NCBI RefSeq assembly: GCF_029871205.1
Contig: NZ_SSOJ01000156.1
Coordinates: 1 to 64,000 of the forward strand
DNA from: Pseudomonas sp. BN417
GTDB lineage: Bacteria; Pseudomonadota; Gammaproteobacteria; Pseudomonadales; Pseudomonadaceae
Length of the DNA: 64,000 nucleotides
Direction: 5' to 3'
Part shown: in pieces, positions 1 to 8,323 of the stretch
Position numbering within the stretch: position 1 is the stretch's first letter
Layout of the letters: every line of letters starts with the position of its first letter
Notes under the pieces: generated by a model
The model's input: only the letters and a program-made list of their open reading frames with translations
Database searches by the model: none
Told to the model about the DNA's origin: nothing
Program-made: the position numbers and the translations under genes

Positions 1-758
1 TCGGTCTTCTCCCACTTGTACTGGTAGTAGGCCTGCAAGCTGAGGCTGTCGGTCAGGTCGATCTGGCCGAATACCTGGCCTACCGGCAGGAAGAGTTCCT
101 TGAGTTCCACCCCGGGGGTGTTGGCCTTGGTTGCATCAACCGGGGCCATGGCGCCGGAAATGCCGTTGCCGATGAACAGGCTCTCACCCCAGCTCACGAC
201 CTGGTCGCCGACGCGCAGGTTGAGGTTGTGCCCGCCGAGGTCCCAGGCGCCATAGACATAGGCATCGAGCAGGCGGATGTCCTTGCCATGCTGGTCGATA
301 GTGTCGTGGGGGAAGTGGTTGGGTTGCGAGCAGCGGCCGCCGGCGAAGCAGTTGGAGGTGCCGGTGTGGTTGTCGTTGCTGCGGTTGTAAACGTCGTCGT
401 AGAAGCCGCTGGCACGCATGAACAGGCCGAAGTCCTCCTTCCAGTTGAAGTTGGCCTCGGTGAGGAAACTGGAGCGGTTGGTGATCAGGCTGCCCTTGTC
501 GAAGGCGTTGTTGCCGTCGTCGATGTTGGCGATGGCCGGGTTCGGGAAACCGTTGGACAAGGCGTGATCGCGGGACTCGGTACGCCACGCGAGGCCATAG
601 GTGAGCGTGGTGTTCCAGTCGAGCTTGAGGTCTTCGTTGGGCTGGAACGACAGCGCCTGGACCTGGCTTGCGCAGCCGGTGGCCAAGCCAAGCAGTGCAA
701 CGCGGATCGCGAACTGCAAGGGATTACGGGGTTGGCGTCTTGTTGTTTTTATCATCAT
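1..758 (-). CDS. DUF1302 family outer-membrane-type protein (3' end beyond window)
   Basis: The frame starts with Met-Met at 758 and runs off the left edge, so only about 252 N-terminal residues are visible. A signal peptide is clear: a basic start, a hydrophobic core (FAIRVALLGLATG) and a cleavage site after VQA (about residue 35). The mature part begins LSFQPNEDLKLDWNTTLTYG and later has DQVVSWGESLFIGNGI and LTDSLSLQAYYQYKWEKT, which are typical of DUF1302 proteins. These are predicted outer-membrane beta-rich proteins that often accompany DUF1329 proteins in hydrophobic-substrate catabolic clusters of proteobacteria; their role is not established. It is divergent from the KstD-like gene and has its own perfect copy of the 17-bp regulon site at 855-871. 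The second Met (755) is an alternative start. Confidence 0.85.
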   Translation of the reverse strand, partial: MMIKTTRRQPRNPLQFAIRVALLGLATGCASQVQALSFQPNEDLKLDWNTTLTYGLAWRTESRDHALSNGFPNPAIANIDDGNNAFDKGSLITNRSSFLTEANFNWKEDFGLFMRASGFYDDVYNRSNDNHTGTSNCFAGGRCSQPNHFPHDTIDQHGKDIRLLDAYVYGAWDLGGHNLNLRVGDQVVSWGESLFIGNGISGAMAPVDATKANTPGVELKELFLPVGQVFGQIDLTDSLSLQAYYQYKWEKT

Positions 759-854
759 GTCGCTCTCGGCGTCGCTGGGCACAGCTTGGTTCGCCAGGCC
801 CAGGGTTGAGTTGAGTGTGGCGACGTGACTATGTGGTCGCGGTCGAGGCACAAC

Positions 855-871
855 ATCGTCCAAAAAGACTA
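855..871 (-). promoter_or_regulatory. Regulon site 1 (TAGTC-N5-GGACGAT), perfect
   Basis: On the minus strand it reads TAGTCTTTTTGGACGAT, matching all 12 fixed positions. It lies 97 bp upstream of the DUF1302 start, with the -10-like hexamer CATAGT beginning 22 bp downstream. It forms a divergent pair with site 2. Confidence 0.75.
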
Positions 872-926
872 TCCATCGGCACTTGCACTCCGAACGGGCT
901 GAGCGGTCGGTTGGCGCCGTCGCGCT

Positions 927-943
927 TAGTCCCAACGGACGAT
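927..943 (+). promoter_or_regulatory. Regulon site 2 (TAGTC-N5-GGACGAT), perfect
   Basis: Reads TAGTCCCAACGGACGAT, 73 bp upstream of the KstD-like start at 1016. The -10-like hexamer GAGAAT begins 22 bp after the site (965-970). Confidence 0.8.
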
Positions 944-1015
944 GTTGTGTGTCAGGGGCGCACTGAGAATCCGGGCTGATTGCGCACCACGAACAACAAC
1001 AAGGGAGCAAGCCCG

Positions 1016-2767
1016 ATGAGCGCGAATAGCCCGCAATGGGATCAAAGTTGCGACGTACTGGTGGTGGGTTCGGGAGCCGGTGCGATGACCGCCGCGCTGC
1101 GTGCACACGACCTTGGACTGCAGGTCCAGGTGGTGGAAAAGAGCGACCGTTTCGGTGGCACCTCGGCGATTTCCGGTGGCGGCATCTGGATTCCCTGCAA
1201 CCACCGCATCGCTGCCGTGGGTGGCCAGGATTCGGCCGAGGAGGCCGTCCGCTACATCCGCACCGTTACCCATGACGAGATCGACGATGGCCGTATCGAG
1301 GCCTATGTCGAACATGGCCACCGGGCGATCGAGTATCTCGAACAGCACTCCCGCGTACGCTTCGAGGCCCAGGCGGCCTATGCCGATTACTACCCGGAGG
1401 TGGAAGGCGGCAAGCCCGGTTTCCGCTCCATGGATCCGCTGCCGTTCGATGCCCGTGAGCTGGGCGAAGAGTTCCTGCGCCTGCGCGAGCCATCCCCCGG
1501 CACGCTGATGATGGGCCGCATGACCATGACCATGAAGGAGGCCAGGGTGCTGCTGTGCCGGGGCCCCGGCTGGGTCGGGCTGACCTTGAGGGTGCTCTGG
1601 CGCTACTGGCGCGACCTGGGCTGGCGCCTGCGTTCCAGGCGCGACCGCTTCCTCACCCTGGGCAATGCCCTGATCGCCGCTCTGCGCTGCTCGCTGATGG
1701 ACCGCCAGGTACCGCTCACGCTCGACTGCCGGCTGGAGCGCCTGATCGAGGAAGACGGTCGGGTCGTTGGCGCTGAAGTGGTTCGTGATGGTGTGCGCCT
1801 GCGCATCCAGGCCCGGCGTGGCGTGGTGCTGGGGGCCGGTGGATTCGAGCGCAACCAGGCGATGCGTGCGCAATACCACCCACAGCCGTCGCGCAGCGAC
1901 TGGAGCGCGACGCCGCCCTACAACACCGGTGATGCGATCCGCGCGGGCCAGGCCCTGGGCGCCAGCACGGCGCTGATGGGACACAGCTGGTGGGCGCCGA
2001 CCACCCATGTCGAGGGCGAGGAGAAACAGCGCGCGCTGTTCGTCGAGCGCACTTTGCCCGGCTGCATCATGGTCAACTCGGCGGGCCAGCGCTTCGTCAA
2101 CGAAGCCGCACCCTATACCGACATCGTCTACGCCATGTACGAAAACAACCGCGAGGGCGCCACCAGCGTGCCGTGCTGGCTGATCTTCGATGCCGATTTC
2201 CGCCGCAAGTATCCCTGTGGCGCGCTGTTGCCCGGCTATGCCATGCCCGACAGCCGCCTGCCGAAGCACCTGCTGAGCTACTACCACAAGGCCGATAGCC
2301 TGCAGGAACTGGCCGGCAAGATCGGCGTCGACTCGGCCGGCCTGATGCGCACCCTGGATCGTTTCAACCCCATGGCCGAGGCGGGCAAGGACCTGGATTT
2401 CAACAAGGGCGATTCGCTGTTCGACCGCTACTACGGCGACCCGACCGTGCAGCCCAACCCCTGCCTGGCGCCCCTGCTGAAAGCGCCCTTCTACGCGGTG
2501 AGGATCGACGCCGGCGATATCGGCACCAAGGGTGGCCTGCTCACCGACGTGCAGGCTCGCGTGCTGCGCGAAGACGGCACGCCCATCGCAGGTCTCTATG
2601 CCATCGGCAACACCGCCGCCTCGATGATGGGCCGCACCTACCCCGGCGCCGGCTCCACCATCGGACCGGCCATGGTCTTCGGGTTCCGCGCGGCCGAGCA
2701 CATCCACGGCTCTGCGCCTGCAGGAGCGAATTCATTCGCGAAACAGGCCGAAGGCCTGTCCTCCTGA
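1016..2767 (+). CDS. 3-ketosteroid dehydrogenase (KstD)-like FAD flavoprotein
   Basis: A 583-residue FAD-dependent oxidoreductase of the fumarate reductase/KstD family, which removes hydrogens from ring A of 3-ketosteroids. The N-terminal FAD fold shows VLVVGSGAGAMTAAL and FGGTSAISGGGIWIPCN; the C-terminal FAD segment contains GRTYPGAGSTIGPAM. The Tyr and the Gly four residues later in that segment match the Tyr/Gly pair that contacts the 3-keto group in characterised KstD enzymes. I prefer the ATG at 1016, preceded by AAGGGAG, over a TTG at 980. The last roughly 15 residues (AGANSFAKQAEGLSS) are encoded by a REP element that extends the frame past the natural end near AAEHIHG. It is first in a four-gene operon with two SDRs and an epimerase-like gene. 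The exact substrate is not proven. Confidence 0.8.
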   Translation: MSANSPQWDQSCDVLVVGSGAGAMTAALRAHDLGLQVQVVEKSDRFGGTSAISGGGIWIPCNHRIAAVGGQDSAEEAVRYIRTVTHDEIDDGRIEAYVEHGHRAIEYLEQHSRVRFEAQAAYADYYPEVEGGKPGFRSMDPLPFDARELGEEFLRLREPSPGTLMMGRMTMTMKEARVLLCRGPGWVGLTLRVLWRYWRDLGWRLRSRRDRFLTLGNALIAALRCSLMDRQVPLTLDCRLERLIEEDGRVVGAEVVRDGVRLRIQARRGVVLGAGGFERNQAMRAQYHPQPSRSDWSATPPYNTGDAIRAGQALGASTALMGHSWWAPTTHVEGEEKQRALFVERTLPGCIMVNSAGQRFVNEAAPYTDIVYAMYENNREGATSVPCWLIFDADFRRKYPCGALLPGYAMPDSRLPKHLLSYYHKADSLQELAGKIGVDSAGLMRTLDRFNPMAEAGKDLDFNKGDSLFDRYYGDPTVQPNPCLAPLLKAPFYAVRIDAGDIGTKGGLLTDVQARVLREDGTPIAGLYAIGNTAASMMGRTYPGAGSTIGPAMVFGFRAAEHIHGSAPAGANSFAKQAEGLSS

Positions 2768-2814
2768 ATCCGGGGCCGCCTGGCGGCCCTTCGCGAATGA
2801 ATTCGCTCCCACAA
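2721..2814. repeat. Paired REP element (GCGAATTCATTCGC type)
   Basis: Inverted arms GGAGCGAATTCATTCGCG and CGCGAATGAATTCGCTCCC enclose smaller palindromes, AGGCCgaaGGCCT and GGCCGCCtGGCGGCC. The left half lies inside the 3' end of the KstD-like gene and supplies its stop codon; the right half fills the gap before the next SDR. Confidence 0.85.
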
Positions 2815-2839
2815 CGACTAACAACAAGAGGTAGACGAG

Positions 2840-3676
2840 ATGATCGATTTCGCAGGCAAGACCGTCCTGGTCACCGGCGGTGGCGTGGGCATCGGGCGGG
2901 CCATAGTCGAGGCCTTCGCCCGCGCCGGGGCCCGATTGGCGGTCGCCGAAGTGGACGCCGAGCGTGCCGCCGCCCTGTGCGACTGGCTGGCCAGCCAGGG
3001 CGGGGAGGCGCTGGTGGTACAGGCCGATGTCACCGATGGGGCCCAGGTGGCCTCGCTGGCCGAACAGGTGGAGGCGCGCTTCGGCGGGCTCGACGTGCTG
3101 GTCAACAATGTCGGTGATTCGCTGATGATCGCCAAGCCGTTCGATGCCTACAGCGATGACGACATCGACCGTCTCTACGCGGTCAACCTGCAGCACATCT
3201 TCCGCGTGACCCGCGCCATGCTGCCACTGCTGCGCCGCCAGGGCGCCGGCGGCAGCATCATCAGCCTGTCGTCCATCGAAGCCTTCCGCGGTATTCCCAA
3301 CTGCAGCGTCTATGCCGCGTTCAAGGCCGCCATCGGCGGCTTCACCAAGAGCCTGGCGCTGGAGCTGGGGCCGGTGGGCATCCGCGTCAACCAGATCGCC
3401 CCCGAGTCGACCGAAACCCCGCAACTGCCCATGTCGCTGATGATCGCCCCCGAGCACCGCGCGCAGATGCCGAACTGGATTCCGCTGGGCCGCTTCGGCC
3501 AGCCGGAAGACATGGCCGGAGCCGCGCTGTTCCTCGCCAGCCCGCTGTCGGGCTGGGTCACCGGCACCACCCTGCATGTGGATGGCGGCGCCCTGGCCGC
3601 AGCCGGCTGGTACCGCGATGCGAAAGGCACCTGGACCAACGTTCCGGTGATTACCGGCAACGGTTTCAATTTCTGA
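2840..3676 (+). CDS. Short-chain dehydrogenase/reductase (SDR)
   Basis: A 278-residue classical SDR, an NAD(P)-dependent alcohol/ketone oxidoreductase. The cofactor motif TGGGVGIG is near residue 13, the structural motif appears as NNVG, and the catalytic Ser-Tyr-Lys set is SLSSIEAF followed by YAAFK. The C-terminus extends 20-25 residues beyond the usual DGG end (GWYRDAKGTWTNVPVITGNG), an uncommon tail. The start is an ATG after AGAGGT. It is the second gene of the operon led by the KstD-like gene, so oxidation of a hydroxyl on the same polycyclic substrate is the likeliest role (inference). Confidence 0.85.
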   Translation: MIDFAGKTVLVTGGGVGIGRAIVEAFARAGARLAVAEVDAERAAALCDWLASQGGEALVVQADVTDGAQVASLAEQVEARFGGLDVLVNNVGDSLMIAKPFDAYSDDDIDRLYAVNLQHIFRVTRAMLPLLRRQGAGGSIISLSSIEAFRGIPNCSVYAAFKAAIGGFTKSLALELGPVGIRVNQIAPESTETPQLPMSLMIAPEHRAQMPNWIPLGRFGQPEDMAGAALFLASPLSGWVTGTTLHVDGGALAAAGWYRDAKGTWTNVPVITGNGFNF

Positions 3677-3713
3677 GCCTCCAGCATTCGCTGACTGCAA
3701 GAAGGAACCCCAG

Positions 3714-4592
3714 ATGAACGCGAAGAATAACCAGGTCGCCGTGGTCACCGGCGCCAGCCGTGGCGTCGGCAAGGGCATTGCCATCGCCCTTGGCGCGGCG
3801 GGCATGACCGTCTACCTGAGCGGCCGCTCGGCCACCCAGAGCAACAGCCAGCTGCGCGGCAAACCCTTGCCCGGGAGCCTGGCGGAAACCGCCGAAGCCG
3901 TGACGCGCGCGGGTGGCAAGGGCATCGCCGTGCCCTGCGACCACCGTGATGACGAACAGGTGCGTGAGCTCTTCGCCCGCGTCGAACGTGAGCAGGGCCG
4001 CCTCGACCTGCTGGTGAACAATGCCACCTTCATCCACGAGAACCTGATCGATCCAGGTCCCTTCTGGGAGAAGTCCCTGGAGATGGTGGACATCCTCGAC
4101 ATCGGCCTGCGCTCGGCCTATGTCGCCTGCTATCACGCCGCGCCGTTGCTGGTGAAGAACGGCCACGGGTTGATCACCTTCGTCTCCTCCTTCGGCGCGG
4201 GCTGCTACATGCACGGCCCGGCCTACGGCGCGCAGAAGGCGGGCGTGGACAAGTTCGCCGCCGATATGGCCATCGATCTGGAGAACACCGGTGTCGCCGC
4301 CGTATCGCTGTGGCTGGGCCCGCAGCGCACCGAACGTACCGCCATCGCCGGCGCCGAGCGTGCGGACCAGTACGAGGAGTTCCTCGCCATGGCGGAGACC
4401 CCGGAGTTCAACGGCCGAGTCATCCATGCTCTGCTGGGCGATCCGAACCTCCAGACATTGTCCGGCCAGACCCTGATCACCGCCGAAGTGGCGCAGGGTT
4501 ACGGCATCACCGAAGCCGAGGGCCGCCAGCCGCCGTCCTACCGCGAGATGCTTGGCGCGCCGCGCCCGCAGCACCCGGCTCGGGTGATCTGA
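3714..4592 (+). CDS. Short-chain dehydrogenase/reductase (SDR)
   Basis: A 292-residue SDR, longer than the 250-residue norm. The motif TGASRGVG lies near residue 13, NNAT replaces the usual NNAG, and the active-site region is FVSSFGAG followed by YGAQK. A longer loop after the first Rossmann strand (SGRSATQSNSQLRGKPLPGS) and the WLGPQRTER segment resemble the DHRS1-like branch of SDRs, whose substrates are poorly defined. It sits 37 bp after the preceding SDR in the same operon. Confidence 0.85.
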   Translation: MNAKNNQVAVVTGASRGVGKGIAIALGAAGMTVYLSGRSATQSNSQLRGKPLPGSLAETAEAVTRAGGKGIAVPCDHRDDEQVRELFARVEREQGRLDLLVNNATFIHENLIDPGPFWEKSLEMVDILDIGLRSAYVACYHAAPLLVKNGHGLITFVSSFGAGCYMHGPAYGAQKAGVDKFAADMAIDLENTGVAAVSLWLGPQRTERTAIAGAERADQYEEFLAMAETPEFNGRVIHALLGDPNLQTLSGQTLITAEVAQGYGITEAEGRQPPSYREMLGAPRPQHPARVI

Positions 4593-4670
4593 TCGATCCG
4601 TTACCGGGCCCTTGCCCCGGTGCCTCAACCCAGGGGCTTGAAACCAGGCCCCAACAGGAGTGACCAAGCG

Positions 4671-5576
4671 ATGAAGATTCTTGTGATTGGTGGAACCGGC
4701 CTGATCGGCGGCCACGCGGCGCTTTACCTCAAAGCCGATGGGCACGACGTGACCATTGGCGGTCGCAAACCGGCCGCTGCCGGCAGTGCCTTGGCCGAGC
4801 TCAAGCAGCTGCAGGGGGACTATGTCGCCGGCACCTTCAGCCGTGACGACCTGGCGGGTTACGACGCCCTGGTATTCGCTGCCGGCAGCGATATCCGCCA
4901 CGCCCCGCAGGGCGGCGACCTCGACGCCCACTGGCAGCGCGCCAACGTGGAGGCCATCCCGCGCTTCTTCGAACTGGCCCGCAGTGCGGGCATCAAGCAG
5001 GCGGTGCTGGTGGGGAGTTTCTATCCGCAGGTGGCGCCGGAATTGATCGACAGCATTCCTTACGTCCGTTCGCGGCATCTGTCCGACCAGGCCGTGCGTG
5101 CGCTTTCCGCTCCGGACTTCAAGGTGTGCAGCGTCAACGCGCCTTTCGTGGTGGGCGCCGTACCCGGCTTGAAAGTGGATATGTTCGAGGCCTACACCCG
5201 TTATGCCGAAGGCAAGTTCGCGCCTCTGCCGTTCTATGGTCCGGCTGGCGGCAGCAACTTCATCTCCACCCGTTCGCTGTCCCAGGCGATCCTCGGCGCG
5301 CTGCTGCATGGCGAGTCCGGCAAGGCGTACCTGGTGGGGGACGAGAACCTCAGTTACGCGGAGTACTTCGAGACCTTCCTGCGCGCCGCCGGCAACGACG
5401 CCGAGGTCCCATCGCTGGACCAGGAACACCCGCTGCTGCCGGACATGGCCCTCTATACCGGCCGTGGCAATACCGTCAGCTACGAGCCGGACGCTGCCGA
5501 GACAGCGCTGCTGGGGTATGTGCGCAATGACATCCAGCGCGCGGTGAATGAGGTGGTGGCGCAGTATCGGGGCTGA
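4671..5576 (+). CDS. NAD-dependent epimerase/dehydratase-type extended SDR
   Basis: A 301-residue protein with an N-terminal Rossmann motif (MKILVIGGTGLIGGHAALYL) and the layout of atypical extended SDRs or NAD(P)H-binding nucleoside-sugar-epimerase-like enzymes. The segment VLVGSFYPQV is near the usual active-site Ser position, but no clear YxxxK was located in the expected place, so it may be an atypical oxidoreductase. The ATG at 4671 follows CAGGAG; an upstream in-frame start at 4620 lacks support. It is last in the operon starting at 1016 and is followed by a repeat region. Substrate unknown. Confidence 0.75.
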   Translation: MKILVIGGTGLIGGHAALYLKADGHDVTIGGRKPAAAGSALAELKQLQGDYVAGTFSRDDLAGYDALVFAAGSDIRHAPQGGDLDAHWQRANVEAIPRFFELARSAGIKQAVLVGSFYPQVAPELIDSIPYVRSRHLSDQAVRALSAPDFKVCSVNAPFVVGAVPGLKVDMFEAYTRYAEGKFAPLPFYGPAGGSNFISTRSLSQAILGALLHGESGKAYLVGDENLSYAEYFETFLRAAGNDAEVPSLDQEHPLLPDMALYTGRGNTVSYEPDAAETALLGYVRNDIQRAVNEVVAQYRG

Positions 5577-5995
5577 GGGGCGGGCCTTCGGCCCGCTTTC
5601 GCGAATGAATTCGCCCCCACAGGGAAGCGCAGGAGCGCATGGAGGTGCCGGCGCGAGTCACCCCTCTACCTCTGGGAGAGGGGCCGGGGGAGAGGGATGT
5701 TGAGCCCTGCGCAGACCTGCGGCCTGCAACGCGAATGAATTCGCCCCCACAGAAAAGCGCAGGGGCGCATGGAGGTGCCGGCGCGAGTCACCCCTCTACC
5801 GCTGGGAGAGGGGCCGGGGGTGAGGGATGCTGTGCCCTGCTCGGACTCCGCAGGGCAAACCTGTGGCCTGCTTGGCGAATGAATTCCCCCTACAGGAAAA
5901 GCACCCCGCCAGGATCCCGACCCATCCACGACCACCGAGAACCGATGAATGAAAAAGGCCCGCAATCGCGGGCCTTTCCGTTTCCACCCGCCAAC
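5577..5995. repeat. Intergenic repeat region with 130-bp tandem duplication
   Basis: No gene is seen here. GCGAATGAATTCGCCCCCAC occurs at 5601 and 5731, and a shortened copy at about 5875. The block from 5601 to about 5730 (REP half, then CGCATGGAGGTGCCGGCG, then CCCCTCTACC and GGGAGAGGGGCCGGGGG) is repeated nearly exactly from 5731 to about 5860, a 130-bp period. The CCCCTC/GAGGGG part recurs at 17616 and 34443. The region separates two convergent operons. Confidence 0.8.
5954..5977. terminator. Bidirectional intrinsic terminator
   Basis: The hairpin AAAGGCCCGC-aatc-GCGGGCCTTT is flanked by A and T tracts. It lies just beyond the stop of the minus-strand SDR operon and also faces the plus-strand operon. 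Confidence 0.8.
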
Positions 5996-6772
5996 TCAGA
6001 TCGGCGAGCCGGGCAGGCCCTGGTAGTAGAAGCCGGCCACCATCCCGCCATCCACCGACAGCTCGCTGCCGTTGCAGTAACTGGCCTCGTCGCTGGCGAG
6101 GAACAGCGTGGCGCGGGCGACTTCCTCCGGCGCGCCGATGCGCTGCAGCGGCACCATGCGGTATTGCTCTGCGAGCGCTTCCCGCGTCGTGCCAGTGGGG
6201 TTGGACATGACGGTATCCACGCCACCCGGATGCACCGAGTTGACCCGCACGCCATGCGGACCGAGCTCCAGCGCCGCGACCTTGGTCAGGCCGCGCACGC
6301 CCCACTTGCTCGACACATAGGCCGCCAGGGCATTCACCCCGCGCAGGCCATCCACGGACGAGATGTTGACGATGGAGCCGCTGCGCTGCTCGCGCATGAT
6401 CGGGGCCACGCTGTGGATACCGAGGAAGGTGCCGGTGAGGTTGATGGACAGGGCGCGCTCGAACTGGGCCTTGGACAGCTGTTCGATGGCGCCGAACACC
6501 AGCACGGCGGCATTGTTCACCAGCACGTCGATACGGCCGTGGCGCTCCACGGTCTCGCCGACCAGGCGTTGCCAGCCCTCTTCGTCGCTCACATCCAGGC
6601 GGTGGAAACTGGCCCTGTCGCCCAGTTCCGCGGCCAGCGCCTGGCCTTCGCTTTCCAGCAGGTCGGCGATGACCACAGTTGCACCTTCCTCGACGAACAG
6701 GCGCGAGGTTTGCGCGCCCATGCCGCGCGCGCCGCCGGTAATGATGGCGACCTTGTTTGCCAAACGTTGCAT
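5996..6772 (-). CDS. SDR resembling 3-alpha/20-beta-hydroxysteroid dehydrogenase
   Basis: A 258-residue classical SDR with cofactor motif TGGARGMG, NNAAVL, and the catalytic Ser-Tyr-Lys set INISSVDGL...YVSSK. The lines INLTGTFLGIHSVAPIM, GLTKVAALELGPHGVRVNS and LASDEASYCNGSELSVDGG are close to the actinobacterial FabG3/20-beta-hydroxysteroid dehydrogenase group. The start at 6772 follows AAGGAG with 7-nt spacing; an in-frame start at 6796 would overlap the upstream gene. It is last of the five-gene minus-strand operon and is followed by the terminator at 5954-5977. Confidence 0.85.
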   Translation of the reverse strand: MQRLANKVAIITGGARGMGAQTSRLFVEEGATVVIADLLESEGQALAAELGDRASFHRLDVSDEEGWQRLVGETVERHGRIDVLVNNAAVLVFGAIEQLSKAQFERALSINLTGTFLGIHSVAPIMREQRSGSIVNISSVDGLRGVNALAAYVSSKWGVRGLTKVAALELGPHGVRVNSVHPGGVDTVMSNPTGTTREALAEQYRMVPLQRIGAPEEVARATLFLASDEASYCNGSELSVDGGMVAGFYYQGLPGSPI

Positions 6773-6786
6773 GCGTTTCTCCTTGA

Positions 6787-7542
6787 TTAACCCCAATAGG
6801 CCTGGCCGCCATCCAGCGGGATGGTGGCGCCGGTCAGGTAGCGAGCGTTGTCGCTGACCAGGAAGGCCACGGTGCGGCCGATGTCGTGTTCACAGTCGCC
6901 GACGCGGCGCAGTGGAATGCTGCTGAAGAAGGCTTCCGCCTCCTTCGGGTTGCCTTCGATCCAGCCACGCAGGCCGGGCGAGAGGGCGTGGGGGGCGATG
7001 ACGTTGACGCGGATGCCGTCCACGCCCCATTCGCAGGCGGCGCTCCGGCTGAGGGAGCGGATCGCCTCCTTGGTGGCGGCATAGTGACCGTAGCCCGAGG
7101 CGTCCCAGCGCACAGCCGCGGAGGAGGCCAGGTTGACCACTGCGCCGTCGCCCTTGAGGTGCGGATAGCAGGCGCGCATCAGGCGCAGGGTGGCTATGGG
7201 CCCGGAGTCGATGCCTTGCATGAAGGTCTCGTCGGTGACGTCGAGGATGCGTCCCAGTGGCACGATGTGGGCGTTGTTGACCAGGATGTTCAGGCCGCCG
7301 AAGGCCTCAACCACCTGGGCGACGCAGCGGTCGATGTCCGTCTGGCTCATCACGTCGCACGCGACCGCCAGGGCGGTACCGCCGCGACGGCGGATCTCCG
7401 CGCAGGTTTCTTCCAGGGTCGCGACGGTGCGGCCGGCAACGGCCACGCGGGCGCCCTCGGTCGCGAGCGCATAGGCGATGCCCTGGCCGACGCCCTGGCC
7501 GCCGCCGGTGACCAGCGCCACCTTGTCTTGCAGCATCTTCAT
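6787..7542 (-). CDS. Short-chain dehydrogenase/reductase (SDR)
   Basis: A 251-residue SDR with TGGGQGVG, NNAHIV, NLASSAAV and YAATK. The substrate loop is unusual (APHALSPGLRGWIEGNPKEA) and the end is the standard LDGGQAYWG. The start ATG follows AAGGAG. It lies 13 bp downstream of the SDR ending at 7556 and 14 bp upstream of the next, so it is co-transcribed. Its position among steroid-type SDRs suggests a hydroxyl/keto conversion on the same substrate; position and stereochemistry cannot be read from sequence. Confidence 0.85.
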   Translation of the reverse strand: MKMLQDKVALVTGGGQGVGQGIAYALATEGARVAVAGRTVATLEETCAEIRRRGGTALAVACDVMSQTDIDRCVAQVVEAFGGLNILVNNAHIVPLGRILDVTDETFMQGIDSGPIATLRLMRACYPHLKGDGAVVNLASSAAVRWDASGYGHYAATKEAIRSLSRSAACEWGVDGIRVNVIAPHALSPGLRGWIEGNPKEAEAFFSSIPLRRVGDCEHDIGRTVAFLVSDNARYLTGATIPLDGGQAYWG

Positions 7543-7555
7543 TGTGGATAACTCC

Positions 7556-8323
7556 TTAGTTGCCGGCGATTCCGGAGATCAGTTGCGCGTTGTCGATGCG
7601 CAACTCGGCACCGTTGATGAAGCGCGATTCGTCCGAGGCGAGGAACAGCACCAGGTTGGCCACGTCCTCGGGCATGCACATGCGCGCCATGGGGTTGTCG
7701 CCGATGCCCAGCGCGACCGGGTCCAGATTCGGCACCAGGGCCTGGGTCATGGGTGTCCAGATGCCGTCGGGGTGGATCGAGTTGCAGCGAATGCGGTAAC
7801 CGCTGTTCTTGCAGTGCACCGCCACGCTGCGGGTCAACGCGGTGACCGCGCCCTTGGAGGCACTGTAGGCGCACATCGGGGGCAGGCCACCGAGGGCCGC
7901 TATCGAGGACATCATGATGATCGAACCGCCACTTTCGTTTCGCTTCATCGCCTCGATGCCGTACTTGCAGCCGAGGAAGTATCCGTCAGCGTTCACCCGC
8001 ATCACGCTGCGCCACTGCGCCAGGCTTGCCTCCTCGACAGTGCCGAGCGGGCAGATGGCGGCGTTGTTGACCAGCACATCGAGACGGCCAAAGCGTGCCA
8101 GGGTCTGGGCGATCGTGCGTTGCCAGTGCGCTTCCTCGGCGACGTCCAGTTCGACGAACAGGGCGCCGGCGCCAATCTCCGCAGCCAGGGCTTCGCCGGC
8201 CACGCGGTCGATGTCGGCGAGCACCACGCGGGCGCCTTCGGCGGCCAGCAACAGGGCATCGGCCTTGCCGACGCCGCTGGCGGCGCCGGTAATCAGTACG
8301 ACTTTGTCTTGCACGCGTTTCAT
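7556..8323 (-). CDS. SDR resembling 3-beta/17-beta-hydroxysteroid dehydrogenase
   Basis: A 255-residue SDR with TGAASGVG, NNAAIC, MMSSIAAL and YSASK. The stretch from GYFLGCKYGIEAMK through GYRIRCNSIHPDGIWTPMTQA to LASDESRFINGAELRIDNA is the pattern of Comamonas testosteroni 3beta/17beta-hydroxysteroid dehydrogenase and related cyclic-alcohol dehydrogenases. It is a close paralogue of the SDR at 51840-52598 in the other catabolic block. Its start overlaps the stop of the upstream SDR by 4 bp (ATGA), so translation is probably coupled. Confidence 0.88.
   Translation of the reverse strand: MKRVQDKVVLITGAASGVGKADALLLAAEGARVVLADIDRVAGEALAAEIGAGALFVELDVAEEAHWQRTIAQTLARFGRLDVLVNNAAICPLGTVEEASLAQWRSVMRVNADGYFLGCKYGIEAMKRNESGGSIIMMSSIAALGGLPPMCAYSASKGAVTALTRSVAVHCKNSGYRIRCNSIHPDGIWTPMTQALVPNLDPVALGIGDNPMARMCMPEDVANLVLFLASDESRFINGAELRIDNAQLISGIAGN

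Noticed and set aside
228-809. Plus-strand frame opposite the DUF1302 gene
   Set aside because: The minus strand encodes a clear signal peptide and DUF1302 sequence; the plus frame has low-complexity Val/Ala/Gly sequence.
926-2707. Long minus-strand frame of 593 codons opposite the KstD-like gene
   Set aside because: It is a shadow of the plus-strand gene in high-GC DNA, with no recognisable domain and His/Gln/Ala-rich translation. Similar shadows oppose lhr (37473-39722), fusA (44234-46579) and the cys genes.
5601-5890. Possible CRISPR-like array
   Set aside because: Only two to three units with a 130-bp period and no short regular spacers; the units are REP-type repeats.
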